From Chloromonas sp. AAM2 (lineage: Eukaryota; Chlorophyta; Chlorophyceae; Chlamydomonadales; Chlamydomonadaceae), in the NCBI GenBank assembly GCA_004335635.1, contig QAXH01006586.1, forward strand, positions 1 through 64,000: a DNA stretch of 64,000 nt, read 5' to 3'. The notes under the pieces were generated by a model, which made no database searches, was not told the DNA's origin, and saw only the letters and a program-made list of their open reading frames with translations. Below, piece by piece: positions 37,101-48,900 of the stretch. Every line of letters starts with the position of its first letter. The first letter of the stretch is position 1. A program made the translations under genes and the position numbers.

Positions 37101-37876
37101 ATGTTGCTACTGCTGTTGCCAGTGCTGCACTTGCTGTTGTTGACGGCTAAAGGTTGTACGCACCTGCTCTGAGCACTCTGTCGGCATAGTCAGTGGCTGA
37201 GCTGGACACTGAGGCCACCACAGCACTGGCACTAGCTTGCACAGGTGCATGCTCGTGCGTGAGGCTGACTACGCATGAATCTAGGACGCCACAGGAGACG
37301 ACCACTTGAGACAATAGTGGGTCGGCGGCTGAGAGCTTGCCAAGGCATTGAAGCGCCAGGGATTGAATACCTGCAGTGTAGCCAGCAGTCACGTGACACA
37401 GGGTAGGATTAGGGTTGACAAGCAGGTGGGGGTTTCTACAACTCTACAGACGTCTGCTTGCTGTTGCAGGGCCCATGAGAAGCTGGCTTGCCCACTTTCT
37501 ACAGGCCTGGTGGCAAATGCATGCTGATGAGGACAGATTCACATGATGCCTACCCGGTACTGAGTCTTGCGCCAAGGGGCAACACAACACCGCCATCACA
37601 TCGTTTTTCATTAACGCTTCCAAGGTGACATTCTGCGGGTCCGCTTTGTCTAGAAAGCCCTGCAAAGGATCGCATCCGATAAAACTTGTCAAAACGTAAT
37701 GTTGCATACGGCGTCATCCGGTCCGTCGCAAAATTGCTCACCGACAAGGCATTGACGAACTGATTCCTTGCAATTTGAAAGGCGCTGAATGCTTGAGCAA
37801 CTTGCTTCAGCGTCCCGCCAACCTCGGCCACCTTGCCCACAGTGGCCATCTTTGGATTGCTTAGTGCGCTCGGCAT
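34171..37876 (-). CDS. armadillo-repeat protein of the SPAG6/PF16 type
   Basis: SPAG6/PF16 is an armadillo-repeat protein of the central-pair apparatus of motile cilia. Exons: 37876-37742, 37659-37554, 37370-37164, 36921-36758, 36376-36197, 35795-35667, 35431-35305, 35184-34974, 34795-34645, 34341-34171; 1581 nt, 526 aa, close to SPAG6 (about 510). Landmarks in family order: AFSAFQIARNQFVNALS near the N terminus, ADPQNVTLEALMKNDVMAVL, the repeats (QCLGKLSAADPLLSQVVVSC, ELANSVANQGVLQSAV), GTLTGIMIIG, GAAAWAIEQMAQHGESVAGP, DAKTPPNILKHLL, SFVTSGALQRLQKL and the terminal MEAINSMFPADVVQYYS. Spacing matches SPAG6 without gaps around the last three. The middle repeats are diverged, so this may be a paralogue rather than PF16 itself. 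Its start codon is only 105 bp from that of the M16 gene. Confidence 0.87.
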
Positions 37877-37981
37877 CGTGAAACCCTGACAACGCGCTGT
37901 AGAATGAGCCAAACATTGCTATGTCAAATCGTAAGTTGACAAGTCGTTAGCGTTTCTAGCTGCTGTCCAAGGTCAAGTAGC
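37877..37981. promoter_or_regulatory. 105-bp divergent upstream region, SPAG6-like / M16
   Basis: Only 105 bp separate the two ATG codons. Unless an upstream non-coding exon exists, both transcripts start within this stretch or overlap at their 5' ends. A second ATG on the minus strand at 37916 is out of frame with the SPAG6-like protein and could act as an upstream ORF. Confidence 0.5.
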
Positions 37982-40900
37982 ATGGCCAGCCTGTCCTTGG
38001 GAAGGCAGATCACAGATCAGAGTGCTACAGCAGCTGTAGCAATGGTTGGGCTGAACACGTCACCAGGCTTGAGGTTACCTGGGAAAGCCAAGCCGGCAAC
38101 GTGTCCGGTACAATTTAAATTGCGACTCCAATCCAAGGTTTTTGAATTTCCCCTCACCTTGGCCCTGCTGCCAGGAAACAGCAACATGTCAAATGCAGGA
38201 CATAGCAGGCAGCAAGTCAAGGTTGATGGGCCGCTGCCAGGTATGTGTATGCTGACTTGCTCCTCAAAGGATTGCTGTGATGCTCAGTGGCTCTGTTTGA
38301 CAACACATTGATCAACCAGTACGTACGACTTTTGAAATGCAGGCCCAGTGCGTGCGTGGCTGGCCACAAGCCTGGCAGCATGCGTCCTCTGCCTACCCAT
38401 TGCTATGCCACCACATGTGGAAGCTTTAGCGCAGGCAGAAGCAGCCAGCACGTCACAAACAATGTCAGACATGCCATCCCATGCTGGGCTATCAAACAGT
38501 CAGACCACGGAAACAGCATACACATCCAGTGCCGCACTGCAGCCAGCACAAGCAGGTGCTGCGGCTCCTCCCCCGGTCAGTGACTCATGGGTTGAGAGAT
38601 TTGGCAGGAAGCGTGGCCAACACCTGCTTGTTGAATGGGTGTTCGGTACGGATGGTGAACTCTTTGACCTAGCCATAGGGCCTAAGAGCGCAGCCAGCCC
38701 TGATGCCATGCCAGAAAATCAGCAGCCAGTTCCAGGGTCAACAGAGCTAACAGCTAACGCTCTTTCAGGACGGGCACAGCAGGACACGCAGCCTGTCAAC
38801 AGACCTGATGCTGAACAGGAAGCAGCACAGGCAGGCAATGAAATGGAACCTTCATCACAGTCAAATGCGCTCAGTATGGCACAGGAGGATGCCTGGAATC
38901 AGGTGCCAGCGCCGTTGGCTGGTCTCCCTCACCCTGCTTCTCCGATGCGGATGACAACTAGCAGAGCGGAGCAGTTTATGGGAGCAGCCCCAGAGCTACA
39001 GACAGTGGCCGGCCACGTACAGCCTTCAGATGTCATGCCTGATGCCACAGCTGATGTGCGGGCAAGCAATCTGCTCATGGTGGCTGGTGGTGGGGGCAAG
39101 CCACTGCGGCCAACACTGCCCGATGGCATGAGCAGCTATGAAAGCCAAGCAGCAGACGCAGGGCTGTCTGGGGCCACAGGCGCCACCTGGATGGCCGCCA
39201 CACACCTCGCCCCTACCTCTCCTTCAGTCACTGCTCTCCCTCCCGCCATCACCACGCCTGCGCACACAAGCACCCATCTGTCGCCTTACACCACGTCGGT
39301 GTCCACACCGGACACCACCACCGCCACCACCCCACCACCTGCACCCACGGCGCCCGCGGCCCAGGCTCTCAGCAGCCAAACCCCGCCCGTCGCCCCCCCT
39401 GCTCCGCCCACCACCCCTCCTGTCCCGTCCACAGGCAGTGTAAACAGTGCCCTGTCTATCCTCGCATCGGAGGAAGAGGCGTTGTCTCTCCCCGCCGCTC
39501 CTTCGGAGTTTCCCGATCTGCCACCCCTAGTGATGCCTACATTCCAGCAGGTAATGCCACACCAATCACAGTACAATGGAGGCTCTTTAACGCCTGGCGA
39601 CAGGCAACGGTCGCAGTGCGTGATACTAACTCAATGTTACATCATGGCACAGCGCTCCCTGCCAGCAACAAGCGAGTTTTGCTATCCTGCTGTTGCCTGG
39701 CTTGAGGGGGTCGTGCTGGGGTTGGATTTCCTTGTCTTCTGCCCTCAGGCTGTTTTGTCCAACGGTCTGCGTGTGGTGATGCTCGAGGACCACGAGGTGC
39801 CGCTGGTCAAGGGATCGCTGTTCATGAAGGGGGGCACCAACGCCAGCCCACAGGACAAGGTGGGCCGGGGGGACGGGCCAGTGGAATAACCAATGGTGCA
39901 GGCAGCAACCTGGCACGAGTAAGCACTTGTTCCACCGCCCGCAGCTGTGTCAGCCCAATGAGCAGGTGGGCTATCAGAGCCACCAGCCAGGGATGTGTGT
40001 GGATACTTGAGCCATGTGCTCCTCAGCTTTGCAAGGGCTGTAAGCAGACTTGGAGGATGTGATGTCTGCGTTCCAGTGCGGCTGAGTGGTGCTGCCCTGC
40101 CTGCGCCACAGGTTGGTCTGGCTAGCATTGCCATGGCGGTGCAGCGGGCAGGCGGGTCGGAGGCGCACCCGGGGGCCTCATTCGACCTGAGGCTCGAGGA
40201 GCTGGCGGCCGGGGTGGAGGCGGGAGCGGCGCCACAGGTGTGCGGGCGGAGGGCGGGTGGACAGCGTGTGTTTGGAGGGGCACGGGTCGGCTCAGGGCAG
40301 GTGTGAGGCAGTCGTGCATGCCAGCTTGAGACCATCCCCGGGAGTGAAGGTGAATCACCAGATACCCAGGTACCCAGCTTTTAAACCCTGGTTTGCCTTG
40401 CAGTGGAGCAGTTGCGTGGCTGTGTTGCCTGTCCCTTCAGGCCCTGAGCCTCGACTTTTTCTGTTCCTCGGAGGACCTTCCCGAGGTGCTGGGGCTGTGG
40501 GCAGAGGTGCTCAGGTGTGCATGCGCATGGGACCAGCACGTGTGCATGGGGCAACTGACTTGATGCATGGGTTGCACCAGCACTCCCAACAGGCGTGCAC
40601 CAGCACTCCCAACAGGCATGCACCAGCACTTCAGCGGCTACACGAAACATGATTGTAAACATTCCAGGGACGTGTACTGAGCTGACTGAAGGTTGTCCCT
40701 AAAGCAGACCGGCATGTGCAGGGGGCAAGCGACACAATCAACTGAACAGCAGCACCCGCCTGTGCACTGATAGGTCCGCTTGATGGCGTGTGCACCGCAT
40801 GTGGTCCATGCCAACACCAGCCCCTTGCACCTTGGCTGTCTGGCTCAGCCTCACATCAGCATGCTTGTATGCCCTGTGCGTGCACAGTCCTTTCATGTGC

Positions 40901-43900
40901 TCTGCCTGCCCACATCCAAAGTGTCATCTTACCACGTCCGGCCTGCAGCACATGTGCACTGTCTCATGTTGCTTGGGTGAGCGGTGTGCGTGCAGGCAGC
41001 CCGCGCTGCTGCCCGACCGGCTGCTGCTCTACCAGGACCAGGTGCTCAACGCCATAGAGCATCGCAACGACGACGCAACGGCACTGGCTCGTAGGCAGCT
41101 GGCGGTAAGGCAGGGATAGCGCTGCGCTGGAGCATCATTCAGCGGATGTGCAAGTCCGGAAGCAGCAAAAGTGTAGCCGGCCATCTGCTGTTGCCAGGCT
41201 AGCAAGGACCGTGCATGTTTTCAAGTGTTCCCAGCACAGGCTGCTGCTGCAGGCCTTGCATGGTCCATGGTTTAGTTTGGTGGTGGTGTGCTCGCCCTCT
41301 TGCTTGTGCAGCGGCTGATCTACGGCCCCACCAGCATCTACGCGAGGCAGCCAACTAAGAAGAGTGTCACATCCCTCACTGTTGACGACGTGCGGGGGTG
41401 GGTGGCGGCACCCCGTACATGCTTGTTGCTGCCTGGGGCCGCCTGTGCATGTAGGCGCACAGTGTCGGGGCTGGTGGTATGTGTGTATGGTTTTGTGTGG
41501 CGGGCGCTGTCACATGCTATAGGGCGGAACAATCAGCCCTCAATAGCAAACAGCAAACTCTGTTAGCAAGTTTTTGTGCAAAGCCATCAACACGATGGGC
41601 TGGTGACTGTGCACAACGTCTTGCACCCTGTGCTGCTGCTGGCATCCCTGTCTGCCTCGCCCTGGCAGATTATTGCAATTATTAGTCTTCAACTAGGAAT
41701 GCCTAGTAAGCGCAAGTCATCATCTTGCGTTGATTACGTCCCTGCCCCTGGCCTGTGTCAGGTTCCTGAATGAGTGGGAGCGGCCCGACTCCAGTGTGCT
41801 GGGCGTGGTAGGGGACTTCCAGCCGGCAGCGCTGCTGGAGGAGCTGGAGCAGCGCCTCAGCGACTGGAAGCCAGCTGAAGGCCAGCCGGCTGAACCGCCC
41901 ACGGTGGGTTCTGAGAATGGGCACTTGCACTACAGCCCACGTTGCTGGCCTGTGGAAATGCAGGCAGTAAGTAATCACCACTGTCTTTGCTACCATGTGG
42001 GACAGTGCCCCCGGGCATGCACAGGCTGAGGGTATCTTCACAAGGGTCCAGACTGCAGAGCATACCTTGGTTGTGCATGCCTTGATTCTGTGGCAGCCCT
42101 TCCTTCGTGCACATTTGTCGTTGTTGTTGCTCTTTGTGCTGCCTGCAGTTTGTGCGGGAGCAGAACATCATGGCACCCGCTGCCCTCTCCGCTGGCAAGG
42201 TGAGGGGCAGCACACCAGAATGCCCTCGAGTGCAAACGTCGGCAGACTGGACCGGTTTCAGCATGCTCTTCATCTGTTGGCAAGGCGTCTTGTCCTGTGG
42301 GCCACAATTGTCCTACCAGCCAGCTGGTGCCGTTGCGACGCTTTACACCTGCCGCCACCCCGCTGTCACACGTAATGCACCTCCGATTGACCCCTTTGCA
42401 GGTGTTTGTGGTGGACCGACCCGGCCTTACACAGGTAAGGAGCCTGTGCATGCCAGTCTTGACAACTACCCAGGGCCAAACAAGACGCAACACAGACCAC
42501 CAATCGTTGCCCTGCCATGCCCGTTGCGTTCTGTTCTGCGCACGCTGACGCAGCTGTGCAGCTCAAGCACACTCAGCACCACCCTCTCACACGGGGTATT
42601 GCAGCACCTGTGTCCCGACAATCGCTGTGTACCGACCATGCCACTCAACACTCACTCAACACTATCACTCAACCATACAAATGTACTGCCTCAATTGTTA
42701 CTACCAGCCCAGCTATGGTGTCCTGTGCCATGTCCAGGCGAGTGTGGCCGCCAGTGAACCGGGCGTGAGCCTCATGGACGCCGATGCCTACCCCCTGGAC
42801 CTCCTGTCAACCACATTCAACAGCTTCGGGGGCCTGCTTTTTGACCAGGTGCGGTCACACGCCTGCACAGGTTCCCAAGCAACACCTGATTCTGTTGGGC
42901 GACATCAGGTGCGCAAACCACCCTGCCAGGCATGCCCGCAGCCTTGCTGTCTCTCATGCCACTAGCACCTGCGCTTGGAAAGCCACCACCAACCATACAA
43001 TCATGATGTGTCGCGATTGCAATGTTCATGCCCAGTCTTCACCCCAGAACTGAATCTGTAGACTTGGTATGCATGCGAACGTAGCAGACAACGTAATGTA
43101 GGACGTAGAGTGCATTTGCAGTCCACATAACCACTGGCGGCTTTCACAGTCATTACTGTCACAGCAAAGGTGCCACAGGCTGAGTGCACTGTCGGAAAGG
43201 GACTGAACCATGTAACTGTGCACTACCTGTGCCTGTCTATCGTCACTTCTTGGGCCTGCCGCGCCTGGCTCTTGACTTCATCATCTGTTGTGTGGTTAAC
43301 CGAATCCTGAGTTGTGCACCCGTCTGCGGTCTCTCTGTAAGGCCAAGCCGTTCATGTGTGTGGATGTGGTGCGCAGATCCGTTCATGTGTGTGGATGTGG
43401 TGCGCAGATCCGTTCATGTGTGTGGATGTGATGCGCAGATCCGTTCATGTGTGTGGATGTGGTGCGCAGATCCGTTCATGTGTGTGCATGTGGTGCGCAG
43501 ATCCGTTCGCGTGTGTGGATGTGGTGCGCAGATCCTTTCGTGTGTGTGCATGTGGTGTGCAGATCCGTTCGCGTGTGTGGATCTGGTGCGCAGATCCGTT
43601 CATGTGTGTGCATGTGGTGTGCAGATACGTTCGCGTGTGTGGATGTGGTGCGCAGATCCGTTCATGTGTGTGCATGTGGTGCGCAGATCCGTTCGCGGGA
43701 GGGTCTGGCCTACTCGGTGTACGGCGCCTGGGACCTGCCACCCGACAGGCCAGGGTTGTTCGTGGGCGGAGGGGAGACGTCCTCACCAGGTGCGGAACAA
43801 CAGGCTAGGGCAGGCTAGGGCTTCAGCCTAGGCTACAAGCCAAGGCCATTGCCAACGCACGCAAGGCCATGAGCACCACATGCATCACGACGCTCGTGCA

Positions 43901-45496
43901 TTTAGTTGGCTGGAGTTGGCACGGACTTGTCAAGCATACATGTACCGCCTGTATACACCACACAGGAGCCTGCCGCAGCACAGCATCTTGTTTGCTCCCT
44001 TAACACGTACAACGCTTTCTTGCAACACTACTTGGCTGGTATGTTGGTCAGATTCCAGCGGAAATCGTGCCACAATGGTGTTTGCACGCAGGGGCGTTCA
44101 TCACCGGGTTGCGTCGCGTGCTCCAGGAGGCCACGCAGACAGAGCCACGCAAGGAGACGCTGGACAGCGCCAGGAACGAGTCACTCAGTGCGGTCAGTGG
44201 GGCACGCAGGTGCCAGTGGCTGTGAACTGGACAAGCTGCAGGCGGGCTGGGTATGGCAGCCTAGGCAGAGAACCCATGTTTCTCCCTTGACATGTTGTGT
44301 AGAACAACAGGGTATGAAATTTCTTTTGCGTTGAACAGGCTGCTTCGTTCCTGCACTGCTGTGCTGCAGTTTGTGTTCAACTTTGCCAGCAAGGCCGCCC
44401 AGCTCCAGCGCACGCTTGTGTACGACCTGCTGGGACTGCCCGGGGACCTGCTGTTCCAAGTGGGTGCAAGGACGAGTTCAGGGGTCGAGCAGGGCTTAAG
44501 AGAATGGTGATGATCAGTTTCTGACCTGGTATGAGCTGCGTCTCTGACAGCTGGTTGCAACCTCACACCAACCAGTGTTTCTATAATATGAACGTGCATG
44601 CCATGAACCGAGTCCTCCAGGGTACGTCCAGCTTCAACAGAGAGAAGACTCAGAACCCTCTAGTAAGTCCTACCTCATGATAAACTGTCATGCCCTATGC
44701 TGATTCGAACTGACCAATGGCCTGCTTCCTCACGATGACAGTACCGAGACGGCATCAGTCGCGTGACGCCGGCGGACGTGTTGCTGGCCGCCCAGCACCA
44801 CCTGCACCCTGACCAACAGGTGGGGAGGGGAGGCGACCAGGGGCAGAACATGCAGAAGCGTGTAGGGGTCAGGGAGCAGGTGCATGTTGGCCGTATGGAG
44901 GAAGGCAAGGGCCGAGCAATGGATGCATCTCATACCACGGAGCTCTCAGACGCTGGTTGAAGGTAACGAGTTGGGCAGGGACGTGCGCGCCATTGATATG
45001 GTGAATGATGGGAGGAAGGAAAGGGAAGGAAAGGGAGGATGGCGGAGGTGCATGTCAGACCATGGAGTTTGCAGAAGCGAGAGCAAGAGCGAACAGTTTG
45101 TTACAATCGTTACGCAATTAATACATACTGGGCTGAGTAGCGGCATCAGAAAAGAAAGCTTCTGCGGTCAGAAGACTTGATGGTCACGAAATACATGAAT
45201 TGACCTAGAAGTATACTGTCTATCATGATCTTCTTGCAATTCAAGCAGCAGATTTGCGCGATGCAATGATTGATGAAGTGCTTCACAAACCTTCCAGATC
45301 CAAGCGCGCATTGCACTGCCATGGATCCTCACAGCTAACACTACCCTTCAATAGCCATATTGATTCTAACTGCGCTGTTCCATCCGCCTTGGCCCCGCAG
45401 GTGACAGTTGTGGTGGGCGATGCCGCACAGATCACACCTCAGCTGGAGGCAGCCGGACTGAACCCGCTGCCCCTGGCTCTCGATGATGACGAGTGA
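37982..45496 (+). CDS. M16-family (insulinase/processing peptidase-like) protein lacking the zinc motif, probably thylakoid-directed
   Basis: Exons: 37982-38240, 38343-39550, 39749-39859, 40112-40237, 40441-40514, 40996-41104, 41312-41397, 41762-41903, 42149-42199, 42402-42434, 42738-42848, 43687-43789, 44092-44192, 44370-44459, 44742-44819, 45401-45496; 2778 nt, 925 aa. Residues 1-88 look like a transit peptide. Residues 90-116 form a hydrophobic stretch ending VEALAQA, like a lumen-targeting signal with AxA-type cleavage. Residues of about 120-480 are Pro/Thr/Ser/Gln-rich filler. From 490 (AVLSNGLRVVML) both M16 half-domains are recognisable. Where HXXEH belongs, the sequence reads VGLASIAMAVQRAGG (527-541), so no zinc ligands remain. 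The second domain keeps FDQIRSREGLAYSVYGAW (771 on), with the Arg/Tyr pair of M16 partner subunits. It probably acts as the non-metal half of an M16 heterodimer or as a chaperone-like relic. Exon 12 follows a repeated 3' splice site. Confidence 0.9.
40573..40630 (+). repeat. 23-bp tandem repeat, about 2.5 copies
   Basis: The unit begins TGCACCAGCACTCCCAACAG at 40573, 40596 and 40619, inside intron 5 of the M16 gene. Confidence 0.6.
43241..43344 (+). repeat. diverged duplicate of 45811-45903 (copy 1)
   Basis: About 95 bp with blocks shared with 45811-45903: CTTGGGCCTGC, TTGTGTGGTT, CTGAGTTGTG and GTCTGCGGTCTCTCTGTAAG in the same order and spacing. This copy lies in M16 intron 11 just before the 31-bp array. 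Confidence 0.65.
43355..43700 (+). repeat. 31-bp minisatellite repeating a 3' splice site, 11 copies
   Basis: Period 31 bp. The conserved part, GTGCGCAGATCCGTTC, recurs at 43374, 43405, 43436, 43467, 43498, 43529, 43560, 43591, 43622, 43653 and 43684 (counted at CAGATC or its variants). The last copy is the acceptor of M16 exon 12: the intron ends GTGCGCAG and the exon starts ATCCGTTCG (Ile-Arg-Ser). Each upstream unit thus carries a near-identical acceptor plus the first eight exon bases. Since 31 is not a multiple of three, most upstream acceptors would shift the frame. Some units show C>T (43529) or T>A (43622) changes. Confidence 0.9.
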
Positions 45497-45901
45497 GCAG
45501 CCGTTCATGTGATCACCAAAAATGACATATCGACTGATCACTCTAGTATTGGTACACTACTTAGCCACATTAATTGATACAATTTTGTATACCTAGCTTC
45601 CTGATACAATGAATTGAACGCGGCTCTGAACCATACACCAAAAGCGATATATTCACCACATGTGAAAAGACTCGCCTGCGATAGCTGTGCTGGAACTGCT
45701 GCATTGGTTAGTTGTAGTTGCCTAGCTATCCTGTAGGCTACAGTCATGTCACTAGCCATCCATCAGGCCATGTCAAGGGCGACTCGCTGTGGATGTTTAG
45801 TCCTCAGTTTTCACTGCTTGGGCCTGCTGCGCCCAGCCCTTGACTGTTGTGTGGTTGCCCAAAGCCTGAGTTGTGTCCCCGTCTGCGGTCTCTCTGTAAG
45901 G
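45497..45901. other. convergent intergenic region
   Basis: 405 bp between the stop codons of the M16 and TMEM245-like genes. It holds both 3' UTRs and the duplicate block at 45811-45903. No open frame of interest. Confidence 0.5.
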
Positions 45902-45903
45902 CT
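45811..45903 (+). repeat. diverged duplicate of 43241-43344 (copy 2)
   Basis: Second copy of the block at 43241-43344. It abuts the TMEM245-like gene: its last bases reach that gene's stop codon (CTA at 45902-45904 on the plus strand). Confidence 0.65.
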
Positions 45904-48900
45904 AGAGGTTCCCCTCCATCTCCACCCACAGGCCGTGCAGGTGGTAGGCCGCTGACACCAGCGCCAGGCACATGGGGCCCAGCAGCACACCCTTCAGCGG
46001 GTTGGACCACACGGCCATGCCGCCTGCACAGAGTGATAGCGTACATAACTCAGTGTAAGGCGCTACAGGCATGGCATAAACGTTGACAGGATGACAGGAT
46101 GCAGACAAGCCGCAGGTACTAAACCAGGACTTCTTATTGGCCTATCAAGTTGCCCAGCACGAATGCAGAAGAGCGCAACGGGATGACAGCACAGCTCAAT
46201 CATGAGACATGAATCCGCGTGCCGGACAAAGCATTCCTCAAGCCTCAGCCACGGCCAATCCATTGTACACCAAGCCCGCGGCCAAGTGCTGGTGAGGGCT
46301 CAGCCTCAGCTCTTGAAGTTTCCGTCCCAAGACGTTTAGCTGTACACCCTTTCTGTTCCAATCTATCCTCCCAACCCTTCACTTCCCGCACCTCCTCCCC
46401 TGGCCCAGTCTCACCTGCAACGCCGAAGCCCGTGAGGTACCCTCCACCTCCCATCTCACTCATAATCACATCGTCAGCGTACCCAGAAATTATCACCTGA
46501 ACCAACACGTGCATTGTCGGGTTTGATTACTTCACGTTCCACACAAGGAGCCTTATCTCAATGACCTGCGAGCATAGTGTAAGTTCCGTGCATGCACACC
46601 CTATACTTCACCTGCATGGCATAGCAACAGTGGGGTGTGCAGGGCCTGGCTCTGGCATACATATGAATATGACATGCTACAGCTCGCCCTGGTGACGAGC
46701 CAGCCCAAGACCAATGGAACTGGACCTCACTTAGTAGGTCAGAGGCATCAGGTGCTGGGGCCGAGCGGTGAAGAACTTCACAGCCATGAGTTCACCTGAA
46801 CATAGGTTCATTGACCGTGCAGGCATCAACCCGTGTGGCTACTGTGCTCACATGGGGCTACCATGCTGCGCACCTGTGCCGCCAGCAGCAGTACGGCTGC
46901 CGTGTACTGCCCACATGACAGCGCCAGCTCCAGGGCCGCCGGCACCACCGGCGCCCACACAGGCAGCACAGGCAGCACTGCTAACAGGCTCGAGGTCAGC
47001 GTCAGCAGGGTGGTGAAGTGCGTGTTGGTGGCCTGTGTGGCACGGCGGGCAAGGATGACACGGTGAAGGCGTGGGGCGCTGCTTCAGACAGCCTGAAGTT
47101 GGATAAGGCCAGCCAGGGCCTAGGCCTAGGCAAGACATGTGGCCAAGCTTCCTGCCGGGTGTCCAGGCGAGTACCACCAGGCAGAAAATGATTGCAAAAG
47201 GCGGCATTTTCCGGATTGGAGGTCCAAAGAAAAGGAGGCAATACGCGTGGCAATCTACGCAACCGGGACGCACTGGCGAATGCTCAGCACGAAATGTTGC
47301 ATATGCTGACAGATGATTGGTCGTGTAGCCACTTCCCCAATCCCTTGCTGGTTGTCTGTTCCCCCCGCACCCTGAGTGTGACCCACGTGAAGCCCGCATG
47401 GAAGAAGGCGAGCTTGAGTGAGGACAGGAACACGGCGCGCATGGCGTGTGACAGCGCCTTGCCGGCCATGGCCTGCAGGCATGGCACACACCATGCAGGG
47501 TTCACGTCAAAATGCCGCAGGGCCGTGACTAAAAATCCACAGCGTTGATTATAACAAGCTGACTTACAAAGACCCTGGCACTGAAGCCCGCCCCTACATT
47601 GACTGTCCTTGCCAAGCCCAGTTCGCATTCCGAGCTCCTCACCCTGACTGAGCTATTATCACAGTCATGTGTTGTCGATTCCTCGACACTGTTCGCTATC
47701 TGAACTCATCCTAAGAATCATTGCTACCCCACCCCATTTCACCCAGCTGACCTGATGCTGTTTGTCCAGTGGCAGCAGGAAGATGATGCGCTGCAAGGGC
47801 TCCTCGCCAGAGCTCAGCAGGTACAGCTGAAGCACATGTCGAGCACGTGGCAGGCGGCACAGACAGGTCAAGCGCACACTGGTGACCATGATATGTGCAA
47901 CACTCTCAGCTAGAGCAATGCATTTCAAACAGAATTAACATTCAAAGCTTCCAACCTGTGCAATGCGCAGAGCTAGCATACATGCATACAAAGCTCTATC
48001 AACTGTTTGGAGCGCACAGTGCACCCGTCAGTCCTGGCCAAACGAGTGCAGCCTCACCAGCGTTGCAACGAAGAGCCCAAAATCCAGGGCAAAGGAGAAC
48101 ACCGCGCTGACGGCCTGCAGGCGAATGTCCTCCAATGCAATTACGTGCCTTGGATGTGCACTACACCAGAAGCAGCAGAAGTCAACCTGCTGAACGATTT
48201 TGACTTCGTATCCTCGGTGCCCCCATGCCCCTGCCTTGCCTTGTACAGCGCTGCGCCAGTGTCAAACGCCAGGCTTGTGGTGCCGCCCGCCACCGCCGCC
48301 ATGGTGCCGCTCACTGAGGCAAGCAGACTAGAGGTCAGGCCCCTCAACGTGCCCATCACCTCAGCGACACCCTGCACACAGCCAGGCAAGCAATGCGGGT
48401 GGGAAAGGGTAAGTTCCAAGCCATCAGGCATGGCATGGGAACGTCCTGCGACCAGGCATGAACAGTGAATCTTTTTGCCTGCCTGCCTAAACGACACCTA
48501 CTTCAGGCAGACAAGCACATGACACGTGCCAGGCCAGGATACGACGATATCACGTAGCCAACCCGGTCTAATAATGGTTTCCGACGTGCAGCAGATGCAG
48601 GCCGACCGTCTTGGAATAACTGCTTGGCAGGCACTGTGCGGAGTGCATGTTGCTGGTAATGGCAGGAGTTGTGGGGCTGCGTTGTGCTGGTCGCTCATGC
48701 AAACCATCAAACATGACCGGCCTTGCAGGCAGTGTGCAGAGCACACATCGGATGGCAACTCTTCTGGTGGTAATGCATCACAGCTGTTGGAAACTACCTG
48801 TCTCATCTACCAGTTGTCCCCCAGTACCATCCACATGCCCTGCACACCTCTGCCACGCCTAGCTGCTGTCCCAGGTTGACGGCCGCCCCCGCCAGGCTAA

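Noticed and set aside
43355..43700. CRISPR-like array
   Set aside because: The 31-bp units are contiguous, with no unique spacers, and the locus is an intron of a eukaryotic gene.
43184..43831. Long plus-strand open frames over the 31-bp array encoding Cys/Val/Arg-rich repeats
   Set aside because: Three frames are open at once because the repeat lacks stops; they run through an intron and across a splice acceptor. No start context or family match.
44337..44369. Earlier acceptor for M16 exon 14
   Set aside because: The AG before 44339 leads to a Cys-rich frame unlike M16. The AG before 44370 gives FVFNFASKAAQLQRTLVYDL, which fits the family and phase.
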